Shown: positions 36,040 through 47,827 of the stretch, piece after piece
Numbering within the stretch: position 1 is the stretch's first letter
Layout: the number at the start of each line of letters is the position of its first letter
From: Apium graveolens
Lineage: Eukaryota > Streptophyta > Magnoliopsida > Apiales > Apiaceae
Reading direction: 5' to 3'
Assembly (NCBI RefSeq): GCF_009905375.1
Contig: NW_027417181.1
Coordinates: 1-64,000, forward strand
DNA: 64,000 bases
Translations under genes and position numbers: made by a program
The notes under the pieces: generated by a model
Told to the model about the DNA's origin: nothing
Seen by the model: only the letters and a program-made list of their open reading frames with translations
Database searches by the model: none

Positions 36040-37728
36040 ATCTTCGGTCCTTCTCTGTTGCCAACATCACACTTCTGCCAGACTTCTCTGTTGCAGCCAC
36101 CTTCTTTTGTACAATGATCCAGTACTGTCCCAGCGTAGCTTCATTCTTTTTGCATCGGAAAGTGCCTCCACTCAAGACGGTGATGTATGATCGGACTTGC
36201 TGTGCAGATATCGGCAATTAGCGTCATTTCGACATCCCCTGGGAGTGTTTAAGTACGTGCTCGGCTCCTGATGCGGATTCAGCGTAGATGGTCCTTGCCC
36301 AACTATTTGAGTGTTTGCATGCAACGAAGAGCAGTTCGTGGGACGGGTTGAGTGACTAAAGGCGGCTATCATATTAGCAACAGCCTGCTGGTTGACCATT
36401 AGCAATGTAACCAAATCATTCACTAAAGGATTCAGACCCATTGCTGTTACGAGTTGTGTCCCCAGCATAGGTATCAGAGCAGTTTGTCCTCAGATGGGGT
36501 ACGGGTGCATCTGGAGTAGAGGTGGATTCCTAGGCAGAAGGGATGGCAGCCCATTTGTGGTGGCTGTAAGCTGGCGGTTTGTGGCAAAGAAAATATAGCC
36601 ACTGGTGATATTGGAGGTTCCATTCTCATACCAGCAAACGTTCCATTTTCACTGATTGGACTCTCAATCTCTATATCCGATTCCCAGTTGGTACTTGGTG
36701 AGTAATACAGAGGTGACATTGGGGTCATTGTTGCTTCTGGTAATGGTATGTCATTGTTAATTAGGCTCTTATTGCTGCTTGATGTGACCATTGAAGAAAC
36801 GGTTATTGAAGGGGCAGAGGATTCACCAGTAATGCAATGTGAATTGTGTCCAGGAGCTGTATTTTCCCTTGGAAAGGTAAGTCACGATTCATGAATGGTT
36901 GCGATGGCACTGGCACATGACTTTCCTTTAGCTGTCGAATCATATATTTTTATCAGTTTCTCCACATCTCCTGGGTTCTGTAGGAGACGCGCTAGCAAGT
37001 CCAGGTCAAGAACATCCTGAGCAGGCACCAAAGATGTCCAAACAATGAGTTTGGGGATGACTACTCCAGTATTTTCTCGGACACAGTAAAACTGATCAGG
37101 GTTTTCTCTGGGAACTGATTTTGTTGGCTCGATTCCAGTAAAACTTTGCCCGCTGAAAAACTTACGAACAGTATCTGTGTCGAGCCATTGCATGAACATG
37201 CCCAAATCAACTACAGGTTCACCTTGCCCCAATGCGACGCCATTTAAAGCATTTACGGCATCAATAGCCATGGACATTATTTCATAATTCACTGATGAAG
37301 TAGTCAGGAATGGTGAACTATTGTTGAGCAGGTTGCCTTTCTCCTCTATGGGTATTATCAGGGTTGTGTTGTCTGAATGGTTAGTGGGCTCCGCCTGAAA
37401 TCTGACATTAAAATAAAAAGTAAAACAAATAATCAGAGGTGCTAAATTAGGGTAAAGTTAAAAAGTAGACTCGAGAACAAGAAACTTTACCTAGGATCAG
37501 CCACACCCCATTTAATATTCAAAGTTAACTGTGATTGAAATCCTTGTGTAATATTCAACATCAGAACTTATAATAAAAAAGTGCATAGCATCTTTAACTA
37601 AAAAGATATCAAAATGTATGTAATATCAATGTTTCAACTCATACCTTTGCAGGACACATCCATTCTATTTGTAGAATATCCCCATGTCTTCCACCTATCT
37701 TTGCATCTACCGCCTTATGAGCACCTAT
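36040..37728 (-). pseudogene. CCCH zinc-finger protein (C3H6/C3H30-like), copy 1
   Basis: Minus-strand pieces, upstream first: 37645-37728 (KIGGRHGDILQIEWMCPAK), 37491-37528 (remnant of a DINWGVAAGQES exon, 43 bp deleted), and a long last exon from 37394 down to about 36060. The last exon reads TLIIPIEEKGN, LDLLARLLQNPGDVEKLI, later LVNDLVTLLMVNQQAV and the finger TYLNTPRGCRNDANCRYLH, ending near KRMKLRWDS. This order resembles nuclear plant CCCH proteins related to C3H6, which bind RNA. Here the first zinc-binding residue is Ser (AGC at the Cys position), whereas copy 2 has Cys (TGC). A frameshift near 36885 is shared by both copies. Confidence 0.65.
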
Positions 37729-38040
37729 CTGTGCTGGAAATAATAATAAGTTTAATTATTATTACTTCAAATGTGATTCAAAATATTTTCAGTCTTGAGA
37801 ATAAGCACGAACTCCTGAAAGGAAAAAGTCTAGCCTAAAAATATTTAAAGATAGATTTGAAATTGACAATATTAAGATGAGAACGTTCAAGTACGATGAA
37901 ACCAATTCTAGAAAAAAAATTGTCCTTAACTGCTAATTAAACATCAACTCCCTAATTAGCTTGAAATAGTATGGGGAAAGCAAGAATTTTAAAAAATTAT
38001 GAAGTGTGACGATAAATCAAATAATGCGACATCTAAGATA

Positions 38041-38290
38041 CTCCCTCCGTCCCTTTCAATTGTTTACATTTTTTAGAGAGTGTCTGACACGCATTTTAAG
38101 GTGCATATAAAGAATAGTTCTGCATTTTTTTTTAGAATTTTGTTTTTTTGAAGAAAAATTAAAACATTCAACTTTTATTCAGAAAAAGAAAATTGTAAAA
38201 ATAAGTTACATAACTATACCTTTTATGCACCTTAAAATGCGTGTCGGACACTTCCCCAGAAATGTAAACAATTGGAAGGGACTGAGGGAA
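38041..38290. mobile_element. 250-bp fold-back MITE (Stowaway/Mariner-like), copy 1
   Basis: Terminal inverted repeats CTCCCTCCGTCCC / GGGACTGAGGGA(G/A) are flanked by TA on both sides, the Tc1/Mariner-type target duplication. The arms continue as a long inverted repeat (TGTCTGACACGCATTTTAAG against CTTAAAATGCGTGTCGGACA), so the element can fold into a hairpin. It differs from copy 2 (63139-63388) at 6 of 250 positions by eye. Confidence 0.93.
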
Positions 38291-38660
38291 TATATTTTAT
38301 ATAAGAGATCACTAAATACGTGTGCACCTCATTGCATATTCTTATTCCTAAGGTGCGCACAAAAAGTCCATTACGGCTAATTAATTAAGGACCTTGATAT
38401 TAATAAAGGGAGGCTTTTCACTTGGCAAAAAGAAGAAGATGGAAGGCTTCTCTCACCCTTCATAGTTAATAACACATAAGACAATATGTATTTTATCTTT
38501 GAGGATTCTAGATCTACTTCTGAAGATTATAAACACCTGAGTCATATAACAAACATTATCTTAAGTAATTATCTCCATTAAGGTGTTATAGGAAGACTTT
38601 ATATGGATCTTATACTATTATTTAACACATTACAACCTCAGGCATGATAGCAAGTTGTAC

Positions 38661-41600
38661 ACAAACTTTAAGGGGTGTATGTGAAATGAGTTTTCTAATT
38701 GGTACACAAACTTTAAGTTTTGTTATTAGATTAAATGATAATGATCTTAATTGGCTCAAAAAATGAAGGAGATTTAGATCTATATGGTTTGATGCAGAGT
38801 GGAGAAAAAAACTGATTTAAATGTATATCGAATAATGGAGAATGGGGGAGAAAAATAGAAATTTTAGATCTATATCGGATGATGGAAATCTGGAAGAAGA
38901 AAAATATTTGATGTATATCGGATGATGGAAATTGGCGGAGAAGAAAAGAGATTCAGGTTTATATCGGATGACGGAGAGTGGAGCACGAGAAAAGAAAATT
39001 AGATCTATATCGGACGATGCAGGGTGGACGAGAATAAAAGATGGTTGTGATGGAAAAGATACAGTAGGAAATGAAAATTATTTATAACGTCTTTCGAAGA
39101 ATCTAGAATAGACGAGAGGCTTTCGAAGAATCTAGAATAGACGAGAGCCTACATGAGGATATAAGTGTCACAAATCAATGTTTATGTTATATTAAAAATG
39201 ATATGTAATATTTATTTGATGCATTTTTTTATATAAATCTATATTTAATAGAGTCAAATGCATATGGTGTACTCGTTTTTTGGTTGTCACATCACTTGGG
39301 ATGGTAAATTTTAAAAACCGTAACCGGTGAATCTTCAAATTTTTACAAACTATTAAATATGACTAACTATATTACTCGTGTCAAGGTTATTTCAAACTTG
39401 TACTCAACTGGTACATACTATACTTAAACTATCATGTTAAAATATGTAAGTTGTTAAACAAAAGTAGATCTAACTTTTATTCGTCCAATATAAAATTTCA
39501 ATATAAAATTTCAATAGAAAATAACATTTATTAAAAATAACATCATAAAGGTGGTCGCCATTTTGTCATTTTTAAATTCAAGCCATATACTTGAAGCAGT
39601 AGCATGTAAAGTTTGAATTGATTTTTTTAATGACTAAACCCCGTGAAAAATTAAAAGAAAACTGGGGGACTCGCAGGTATGAGTTGTGTATAACTTTTAT
39701 AATATTTGAATTTACTATATGCATTGCATTTGTAAATAAATCTTTCGCATTAGTATTAAGAAAAAAAAAATTCTATTTACAAGAAAATAATTATTTTTAC
39801 GACTATTAATATATGCATAAATTAATACTTTCTATCCTTTTCCACTTCCAATGTTTTTTACTAATTTGGTATATTTATAGTACTCTATGAACATAAATTC
39901 TATAATCGAAATAATAAATATGAGCCGTGTAATTTTTGGCTTTTTTCATCAACATATCTCTGGAAGGCATATCATAGGATTTCACTAGCAAAATTTAATT
40001 AAATATTAGATATATTCTTCCTATTAACACAATTAATGGAAAAATTAAAAAATTTGATACTATTTAAAATATAGTTAGATATTAAATAAATGGGGTGTGC
40101 TCGCAAGGCTGATTCACGTAATTGAATGGTGCTAAGTCATCCTCCGCCTGAATCTAGAGAGAAATAAAGAGACAGATATGGTGAGAGAAAAGAGTGGGAA
40201 CGAGAAAATGGGAGGGCGAAGATGGAGGGGACAGTGAGAGAAGATAAAAAGAGAGAGGGGGAGGGGCGGGGAAAGGAATATTAAATTCTGAAGGAATGGA
40301 GAGACATGAGGAGAGAGGTAGATGGAGAGAGGGGGAATTGAGAGGGAATGGAGGAAGAGGAAGTTGGCTAATATGAAAATGGAGTGTTGGATGATTGAAT
40401 GGAGAAGTGGTGGGGGCTTGGTTAGTGAAAGACCCGATAAATATTGGGTTATTACGAGGTGGAAAGGAGAATAAAACAACAAGTTAATTGAATTATGGGG
40501 GACTCTACATGTTAATGGCTGTTTAATTTGGTAGTAATTTAGTATTAATTGGGAGGCCTGGCTGCCAGATTCAGTTTAAGTTGCAAATATATAATATATG
40601 GAAAATACTAGAGCCCCATATATTGTGAAATTTTTTTTCCCAAATACTTTTCAATTTGTCTAGTGTGTGTCAATAGGCACATGTTAAATACTAAAAACTA
40701 TAAATTTAAAGTATTTTAATTTAGAGTATTTGGTAGTTTATAACCCACTTTTATTTTCATTTTTGTAATTTGGGTCTACATTATTTTATGTGTCAACATA
40801 CACCCCATAAAATTAATTTCGCTTCTATTTGTACCCCACTCACCACTTTCCATCCAAGATGACCATTAATTTTAATCGAAGTAGGGGCATTTCAGCAAAT
40901 TACTAATTCAAACAGAAAAAAATAAGAGTAATTGACACTTTGTAACCCATTTTTTTGGGCATTTTTTCAATTCGGGTCTATATTATGTATCTTTGCAAGT
41001 TGCACCTTTAACTTTTATATCAGGGGAAAAATTTAAAATTTCTAGTATCCAAGAACAAATTGCCACATCATTCGATTTCCCAATCCAAACCTACAAATAA
41101 ATACATGAATGGATTGCAAATAGGGCTAATCAAAACCTATTTATGTAATTGTTGTTAATGCACCGATCAAAATAAGCAAAAATTATAAAAGTTTGTGTTT
41201 ATTCTGTGCATATGAGCACATCATAGAAAAACGAATCTATACTCTTTATTAATAAGCGAAACTATGTATAATTTGGTGCTAAAAGTACCAAAGTACCAAA
41301 TTTTGCTACTTACTTGACATAAGTTGACTTCCATTCTCTATTAACTTTATTTTTCACACAACTCGACTTATATTGTTTGTAAATTTAATTTTCTTTTTAG
41401 TTAGTGTTCATCCAATCTTCTTTTTCATTTTTAAAATAAAAATATTTTTTAAACGATTTGTAAATTATATTAAAAAATTATTAAGTTACGTTAAATAAAG
41501 TAAAATAACTTATATTTATGTTTAAGTTTATAAAACCTACAAACTACTAACAATAATTGACTTATATTTTCTGTAAACTTTATTTATTTATAAATTATAT

Positions 41601-41871
41601 TAAGAATTTATTAAGTTCATTAAATTAAGTAAAATAACTTATATTTACTTTTATTTTGAAAAACTACTAATTACAAACTACAAAGTAAACTATTAACACG
41701 GATTGACTTCTATTCTCTGTAAACTTTATTTTATGTAGTATTATTTTAAAAATAATTAAGTAATAGCAAATGACTTTAGTAATATTTATTAACTTATAAA
41801 CTGATAATTATTAATTTACCGATCGTATTTGTTACTGTCCATCACAACATTTATATACTTTAAATTAAAAA
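38661..41871. other. Unique spacer between the two duplicated copies
   Basis: No gene seen. It holds imperfect tandem repeats of about 45-70 bp around ATATCGGATGATGGA (38775-39040), a 29-bp perfect-looking direct repeat around CTTTCGAAGAATCTAGAATA (about 39092-39149), and a G/A-rich low-complexity stretch (40140-40460) that creates a spurious minus-strand open frame. AT-rich DNA follows, with several words shared with the start of the window (AATAAGCGAAAC, ACTTATATTTA). Confidence 0.65.
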
Positions 41872-44261
41872 AAAATTAACAGTAACAAATTTATGGCTTG
41901 TATTTAGATTACGTTTAGTAATATTAAATTAAGTTTAATAACATCTATTTACTTTTAATTTGTAAATTAATTTTATCGATAATTAAGTAATATTAAATAA
42001 ACTATATTGAAAAGGCTAATTATAAGATAATTATCAAATTATATTAATTAATATTAAATTGTCTAAAGAACAAAAATTTGGTTCATAAGATAGAGATACA
42101 ATTCGTTTCCCAAAAATAACACTAATATGTTAGATTTTTTATATCAAGTGAAACAATGCAAAACTAGAATTATATTGAAAAATTTCATTACTGATTCAAT
42201 TATTTTTAACTACATAACTATTTTTTACAAGTACTAATTTAACATTTTATATTAATATATTAATTTTAATTCGTGTTTCACACGAATTATGAATAATTCT
42301 CTACAAATATTAATTCGATATTTTTAGTCTCGGTCTCATGTTTCGCACGGGTTATCAACTATGTATACTAATAAGCGAAACCATGTTTAGCTCCCAAATC
42401 TTGGTACTCACTAGAAAATTATACAAATATTTTTGAAATTTTATATAATAAAATCTCAACATCTCAACTAACAAAAATTAACTTTTACTCTCTCTAAATT
42501 TTATTTTCCTTAATTTTTTATTTATTGCCGAACATCCAAGTGTCGGTTTAATTTCAAATAATCGTATTAGTAAGTTAACATGACATATTTATATAAGTAA
42601 ATAATTAGGCGCATGCATAACTAGAACTATACGGTGAAATTTTATAGTTACACTTAACTTCAATTTTTTTAACTACATATTTTAAAATCATTTTATAAAT
42701 TATATTTAGATCTGTATTTTACTCGAATTATGAGTTTCAGTTTTATGTAAATAATATTGTGATACTGTTATTTTTAATTTCGGGTATGTGCTTGGCATGG
42801 CTTACCAACTAATATCTTATAAATGGTAACTTTCCGAGAGCCCACGTGCATTCATAATCGCACACGAATGTAATTTCAAAATGTGTCATGTCACGTTACT
42901 TTGTAACTATTTTTGTATAAGTTTGGGGTTATCTAGTATTACTCGTTATATATTGACAATGAGATTTAATGCATCCAAATTTTGTAATTAGCAATCTGAA
43001 CTGAGCCAAATCACCAAATTTTCTCATTATCACACCAAATTTTCTCAATTATCAGTAAATTTATATCATAATTACTAAAAATCATACCACCACCTAAGAA
43101 ATCATTGAATTCAAACATTTAAATGAAAATCATCAATTATTATATGCAAATTTGAAATGTTTTGAAATAGGCTAAAAATTCTAACATATTAAATATATCC
43201 AAAGTGGAGAAAAATACTCAAGAAAAATATGTCTTCAAATAGGCTAAAAGGCTACCTATTAAATATGTCTTAGTGTACTAGAAAATCTATCTCTCGTGAG
43301 ATAATCATTTATTCTCCACAACTTTTTAGTGTAGTTCATAGCGTATATTTTCAAATTTACACCCTCGTAGCAACATTCAAATTTTTTTATTGAAAGAGGG
43401 TAGTGATCTAATAATTGTTTTATCGAGTGAGTGTAGCGATCTATTAACATAGAATTTTGTTAAATAAGAAGGGAATTTCTGACAATATCTTGATTATTTA
43501 TAATAAAGTTAATCAGAAGTAAGTAAGGGTCAAATGATAAGAGGAAACACTACTAGAATTCTGTCAATAGACATCGGTCCTTAGACATCGGTTGCTCAGA
43601 CGACCGATGTTAAAATTCTTTTAGACATCAGTTATTTTAAAACCGATGTTAATGCTTATATTAGATATCGGTCGAGAAAATAACCGTTGTCTATAGTTAT
43701 TTTTCAAAAATGAGAAACGTTAGTTAGACATCAGTTTTTTATATAACCGACGTCTTTGTCTTATAGACATCGGTTGTATTTTACAACCGTTGTCGATGAT
43801 TAGCTTAAAAAAATTAAAAAAAAATACGCGGAAACTTTCCCCCCTTTATTCCACAAATATTCCCCCTTAACAAAAAAAACCCGTTTCCCCATTACTAAAT
43901 TATTTTCCTCTCTCTCTCTCAATTCACTCTGGTCTCTCTCTCTTCCATCTCTCTGGTGCTCTATCTCTTCCATCTCTCTGGTTCTCTGTCACACACACAC
44001 CATGTCAGTTGATTGCAAGTATATATGGTTTCAATTAAACCCCGAATGGAAGAACACCTTCAATTACTCAAACTCCATCTATGAGAACCCCTAATTTCTG
44101 AACAGGTTTGTTTGTTCAATTAGGTTTAAGATAATTGAATTGAAAATCTGTTTTTATCCTTCAATAGTGGCCAATGAGCGGTTTCGCGATTTATATATAT
44201 GCATAAATGTTATGATATTTTTGGCTTTTATGATTTCATTCTATTATGTTCGGGTTAACAG

Positions 44262-44328
44262 GCGATTGAAGATGCAGTAGCATAGGCATTTGTTGAGCAC
44301 TAGTCAACATTCGATATGGACAGATCTG
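44262..44328 (+). pseudogene. NTF2: NTF2 (nuclear transport factor 2) exon fragment
   Basis: The exon lies between TTAACAG and TCTG|GTTTG. It reads EDAVA, stop, AFVEH, stop, STFDMDRSG, matching the N-terminus of plant NTF2 ('D.VAKAFVEHYY.TFD.NR'). NTF2 imports Ran-GDP into the nucleus. Two TAG codons replace a Lys and a Tyr and one residue is missing, so this is a dead fragment. It is the first of four captured genes. Confidence 0.72.
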
Positions 44329-44750
44329 GTTTGCTAATATATACCAAGATAACTCTATGTTGACTTTCTAATTTTCTGTGTTTTTTGGTGATTAATGGAT
44401 GTTTTTTGTTTTAGTTCTTAAAGTATGTAACGGGTTTTAACTTTGATACCTCTTTGACAAATTTGGTGTGTGGGTTTCTGATGTATTGCTTAAAAATTTA
44501 ATCCTGATATTCTTCATCTCGATTTAGTTCTTAATTATTATTGGGTTTTGTTTTTTAAATTTTGTTTCTCTCTTTTTTCCAAAAGGTTCAGAGGTTCGTT
44601 GAGCTTCACATGTTTGTATTCACTTTCATAGTCTTAAATTTTCCAATAACCTTAAACTAGGAGAGAGATAGAGATAGATGAGTTAGAGAGAGAGAGAAAG
44701 AGTGTCTATGTGTGTGTTTTGCTGATTATAATAATTGGAGAATTTGACAG

Positions 44751-45023
44751 ATCTTGGATAAGCAAGTGTTAACAGTATTGAAAGCGGTGGAAGATAAGAT
44801 AGATAATGAGATCTCAGCTCTAGATCGTCTCGATTTGGAGGATATCAAGGTTTTGAGAGAGTAGAGGTTACAGCAGATGAAGAAAATGGCTGAGAAGATG
44901 AGATAAGGGGTTGTGTTAGGTTATGGTGAGTACTTGGAGATTTATGTCGAGAAGGAGTTCTTTTCTGTTGTTAAAGCTAGTGATAGCGTTTGTCAATTTT
45001 ATCGCGAAAATTGGCCTTTCAAG
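44751..45023 (+). pseudogene. TXNDC9/APACD (thioredoxin-domain, phosducin-like) exon fragment
   Basis: A 273-bp exon (TTTGACAG| to TTTCAAG|GTATGA) of 91 codons in one frame with two stops (TAG 44862, TAA 44904). It reads KQVLTVLKAVEDKIDNEI, RLQQMKKMAEKM, GYGEYLEIYVEKEFFSVVKA and FYRENWPFK. This fits the N-terminal helix and thioredoxin-fold start of plant TXNDC9 homologues (phosducin-like PLP3 group), co-factors of CCT-assisted tubulin and actin folding. The rest of the thioredoxin domain is not present. Confidence 0.82.
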
Positions 45024-45424
45024 GTATGATTATTATGTGTATCTCCGTGTTCGTAACTAATTTTATGTTTTGTGTTGTATATTTTGTGTAATGCATCAAG
45101 TTTGATAGTGTATTAGTAATTGATGATTTTGTGGTGGAGTGAAATTACCCAACTGTTATTGTGTCAGTTTTTTTAATAAAAAGATTTTGTCGAATTGTGG
45201 TTTCGAATTAGAATTAGTTTGTTAAATGGACTATTATAAGAGTTGGTAAATAGCTATCAATTTATGCAAAGTGAGGCTAGATACATGGTATGTTCTACAG
45301 GTAATACAGGGTATGTTCTAAAGTTTCCCTTGTGATGATTATCAATGGGTATCTTGTCCTGGATTTTTTCATTTCTAAAGTTAACGAAATGTTGTTTGGG
45401 TTTGTGGTCTATACTGAAACTGCT

Positions 45425-45554
45425 GCATACGTGGCAATGCTTTCTTGATAGACTCCAGAGGTGTTGTAGTGATTCAAAGTCAAAGGAGACAACTTTGTGT
45501 GTAAATAATGATAACTTTGTCAAACAGGTTTTTGGTGGTCGCCTAGTAAGCAAG
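45425..45554 (+). pseudogene. Ubiquitin-specific protease exon fragment, first piece
   Basis: An open stretch ending SKSKETTLCVNNDN, QVFGGRLVSK and a donor (GCAAG|GTAATC). 'FGGRL.SK(V)' is a strong signature of the UBP/USP catalytic domain, just before its zinc-binding Cys pair, which follows in the next exon after a 91-bp intron. The left border of the exon is uncertain. Confidence 0.72.
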
Positions 45555-45645
45555 GTAATCTTGTAATTAAATGCTTAGTTTTTACATAAATCTCTTTTAC
45601 TCATTCACATATAAATGACTCTTTGTATGTGTTAAAAAATTTCAG

Positions 45646-46047
45646 CTGAAATGTTGTAATTGCGAGCACTTATCTGATACTTATGAGCCCTCCATTGATT
45701 TGAGCCTGGAGATTAAAGATGTAACTACCCTCCAGGATGCTCTTGAATCGTTTACAAAGCTTAAAAAGATAGAAGATCCAGATACAAAGTTCATTTGTGA
45801 AAACTACAAGGAAGAAGTGTTGATTCACTATGGGAAAAAGTCCAAATTTGGGTTTACTGTCTACCCATCACCACAGGTTTCAACTTCTGTCGTTGAACCC
45901 TACAACAATGTCCTTTCAACCCATTCACTCCCGGAACACACTGATATCTCTATTCTTCTGGACAATTAGGCCATTTATGACATTTGTAGGCGCTCGCTAG
46001 ACATTGAGCGTCCCACCTACACCAACCTTAACAGGCTTGTTTCTCAG
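45646..46047 (+). pseudogene. Chimeric exon: ubiquitin-specific protease fused to alpha-tubulin
   Basis: A single exon (ATTTCAG| to TCTCAG|GTATC), 134 codons in one frame with one stop. Codons 1-58 are [54 protein letters not shown] (second CxxC changed to CENY). From about 45820 the same frame is alpha-tubulin: [43 protein letters not shown] (45967-45969, Glu in tubulin), [19 protein letters not shown]. The junction is seamless. It shows fusion of two captured genes inside the transposon, with decay since. Confidence 0.9.
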
Positions 46048-46258
46048 GTATCACTCTTCATGATTTTATCTAAATTTTTTTGTTTTTTCCATTCTTATCT
46101 GGACCTGTGTACATTTTTTGAACTTCATTGAAACACACCCAAACATTTTTGCTCATTCTCTTGGGGAAGATGATATAGGGGAATTATATTTTCTGAATTT
46201 GTTCTAATGCTAGTTCTTTAGTATTCCTAATCATTTGGTCTGTATATGTTTAATTCAG

Positions 46259-46753
46259 ATGATTTCCTCCTTGACTGCATCTCTGCGATTTGATGGTGCT
46301 ATAAATATGGATATGACTGAGTTCCAGACCAACTTGGTCCCATATCCACGGATCCATTTCATGCTTTCATCATATGCCCATGTCATATCAGTTGAAAAGG
46401 CATACCATGAGCAACTCTCTGTGGCTGATATAACCAACACTGCGTTTGAGCCATCCTCCATGATGGCCAAGTGTGATCCTCGTCATGGGAAGTACATGGA
46501 TTGCTATTTGATGTATCGTGGTGATGTTGTCCCCAAGGATGTCAATGCAGTTGTTGCAACTATCAAGACCTAGCTGACAATTCAGTTTGTTGACTGGTGC
46601 CCAACTGGATTCAAGTATAGAATCGACTATCAGTCCCCTACTGTTGTTCCTGGCGGAGACCTTGCCAAGGTTTAGAGGGCTGTCTGCATGATTTCAAACT
46701 CCACCAGTGTGGCTGAGGTGTTCTCCCGCATTGACCACAAGTTTGATATCATG
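46259..46753 (+). pseudogene. Alpha-tubulin exon fragment
   Basis: After a 211-bp intron the tubulin reading continues: [121 protein letters not shown] codons stand at 46571 and 46672 in place of Lys and Gln. With the previous exon it covers roughly residues 160-400 of the usual 450; the GTP-binding N-terminus and the acidic tail are missing. The fragment ends abruptly near 46753 without a splice site. Confidence 0.92.
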
Positions 46754-46868
46754 CATAATATTGGAAATTTTTTAATGCTTCATGTTCTATAACCATTTAA
46801 TTATAACTTTAGTATCTGCTCACCATTTATGTATTTATAGTAGTTTTGAGATCTATATGCTACTTCAG

Positions 46869-46930
46869 GGCATTACTACTCTTTCCTTAGTTCTGCTCCA
46901 AACACCTGGTACAAGTTTGATGAGTCAAGG
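46869..46930 (+). pseudogene. Ubiquitin-specific protease exon fragment, second piece (His box)
   Basis: A short exon (ACTTCAG| to TCAAGG|GTGAGC) reads GHYYSFLSSAPNTWYKFDES. This is the catalytic His box of UBP/USP enzymes ('SGHY..F......W...DD'). Being downstream of the tubulin piece, it implies that tubulin sequence replaced or split the middle of a captured UBP fragment. Confidence 0.8.
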
Positions 46931-47827
46931 GTGAGCACATGTCCTCCATTTATTTAGTGTCACCTACCTTATTAACTGATACATACTAATTGATTCCCTA
47001 ATCACTATTTCAGTTTATGCATCAGATATCTTTTAAAGGATTGGAAAATTTTTAGGCGAGACATATATCTTTTTATTGATTGGAAGCATGGTAAAGAAAA
47101 TTGGAGCCCGCATGAAAGGGGATGACTTGAGTACTAGAAATAGAAATATGGTTAATTTTACACATTAGTTGTACTTTGTTTAGAATGATGAACATATTTG
47201 ATATTAGTTGTACACATTGAGAATTTGTTGATCTTGAATTCAATTGAGTAATAATATATATGCATTGGTTGAGTTTTGAGATTTAAGTTTTTTAATAAAT
47301 TGTCTAATATTCGATGTTAATGAAGGGATATTAGCATATATAAACAAGGCAATAACATCAATTCAAAAATAAACACCTGATGTCTATTTATCATATTAAC
47401 ATCGGTTATTTAAAAAATAAACGATGTCTATTGTTCAAATTGACATCGGTTATTTAGAAAACAATCAATGTCTATTGTTCAAATTAACATCGGTTCTTTA
47501 AATACAACCGATGTCTAATAGGTTATAGATATCTGTTTTTTATTTGTAATCGATGTTGTTTTATAAATATTGCTTGTGTGTTATAGTTTTAAATAGGTCT
47601 AATCATCATAATATTACATTTCTGAACTTGACATTACACAATTATATAACATCAATGTGAATTAGACATCAGAAATTTTCCAGAAACGATGTGTAATATT
47701 ACATAGAAATCGGTTTTTAACCGATGTCTATGAGAAAATATATTTAACATCAGTCGTGAAGACATCATACATTTTTTACATAGACATCGGTTTTTAACAG
47801 ATGTCTAAGGTCTTTTTTCTAGTAGTG
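46931..47827 (+). other. 3' region and subterminal repeats of the Pack-CACTA
   Basis: AT-rich sequence with no identified exon, then alternating ACATCGGTT and AACCGATGTCTA words up to the terminus, typical protein-binding subterminal repeats. Confidence 0.65.

Larger units (their letters stand above)
24709..38660 (+). repeat. Segmental duplication, right arm, copy 1
   Basis: Matches 53392-63758 collinearly in the same orientation. Without the CACTA insertion (3,653 bp plus 3-bp target duplication) this copy is 10,296 bp against 10,367 bp in copy 2. It starts at TATACTGCTATTG and ends at ...AAG(T/C)(T/C)GTAC, after which the two copies have nothing in common. Confidence 0.95.
43548..47827 (+). 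mobile_element. 4.28-kb Pack-CACTA carrying fragments of four host genes
   Basis: The left end is CACTACTAGAATTCTGTCAA; the right end, reverse-complemented, is CACTACTAGAAAAAAGACC. The target duplication is AAA (43545-43547 and 47828-47830), and copy 1 has the uninterrupted site (GGAAAAAATC near 1665). Subterminal arrays of AGACATCGGTT / AACCGATGTCTA fill 43560-43790 and 47390-47815. No transposase is encoded. Instead, all in plus orientation with introns kept, it holds parts of NTF2, TXNDC9/APACD, a ubiquitin-specific protease and alpha-tubulin. A C/T-rich leader (43905-43985) precedes them, so they could be transcribed together. Confidence 0.95.

Noticed and set aside
40132..40482. 116-codon minus-strand open frame
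   Set aside because: It is a product of a G/A-rich low-complexity stretch; the translation is only Ser/Pro/Leu-rich runs without domain features.
45646..46753. Functional alpha-tubulin gene
   Set aside because: N- and C-terminal parts are missing and three in-frame TAG codons are present.
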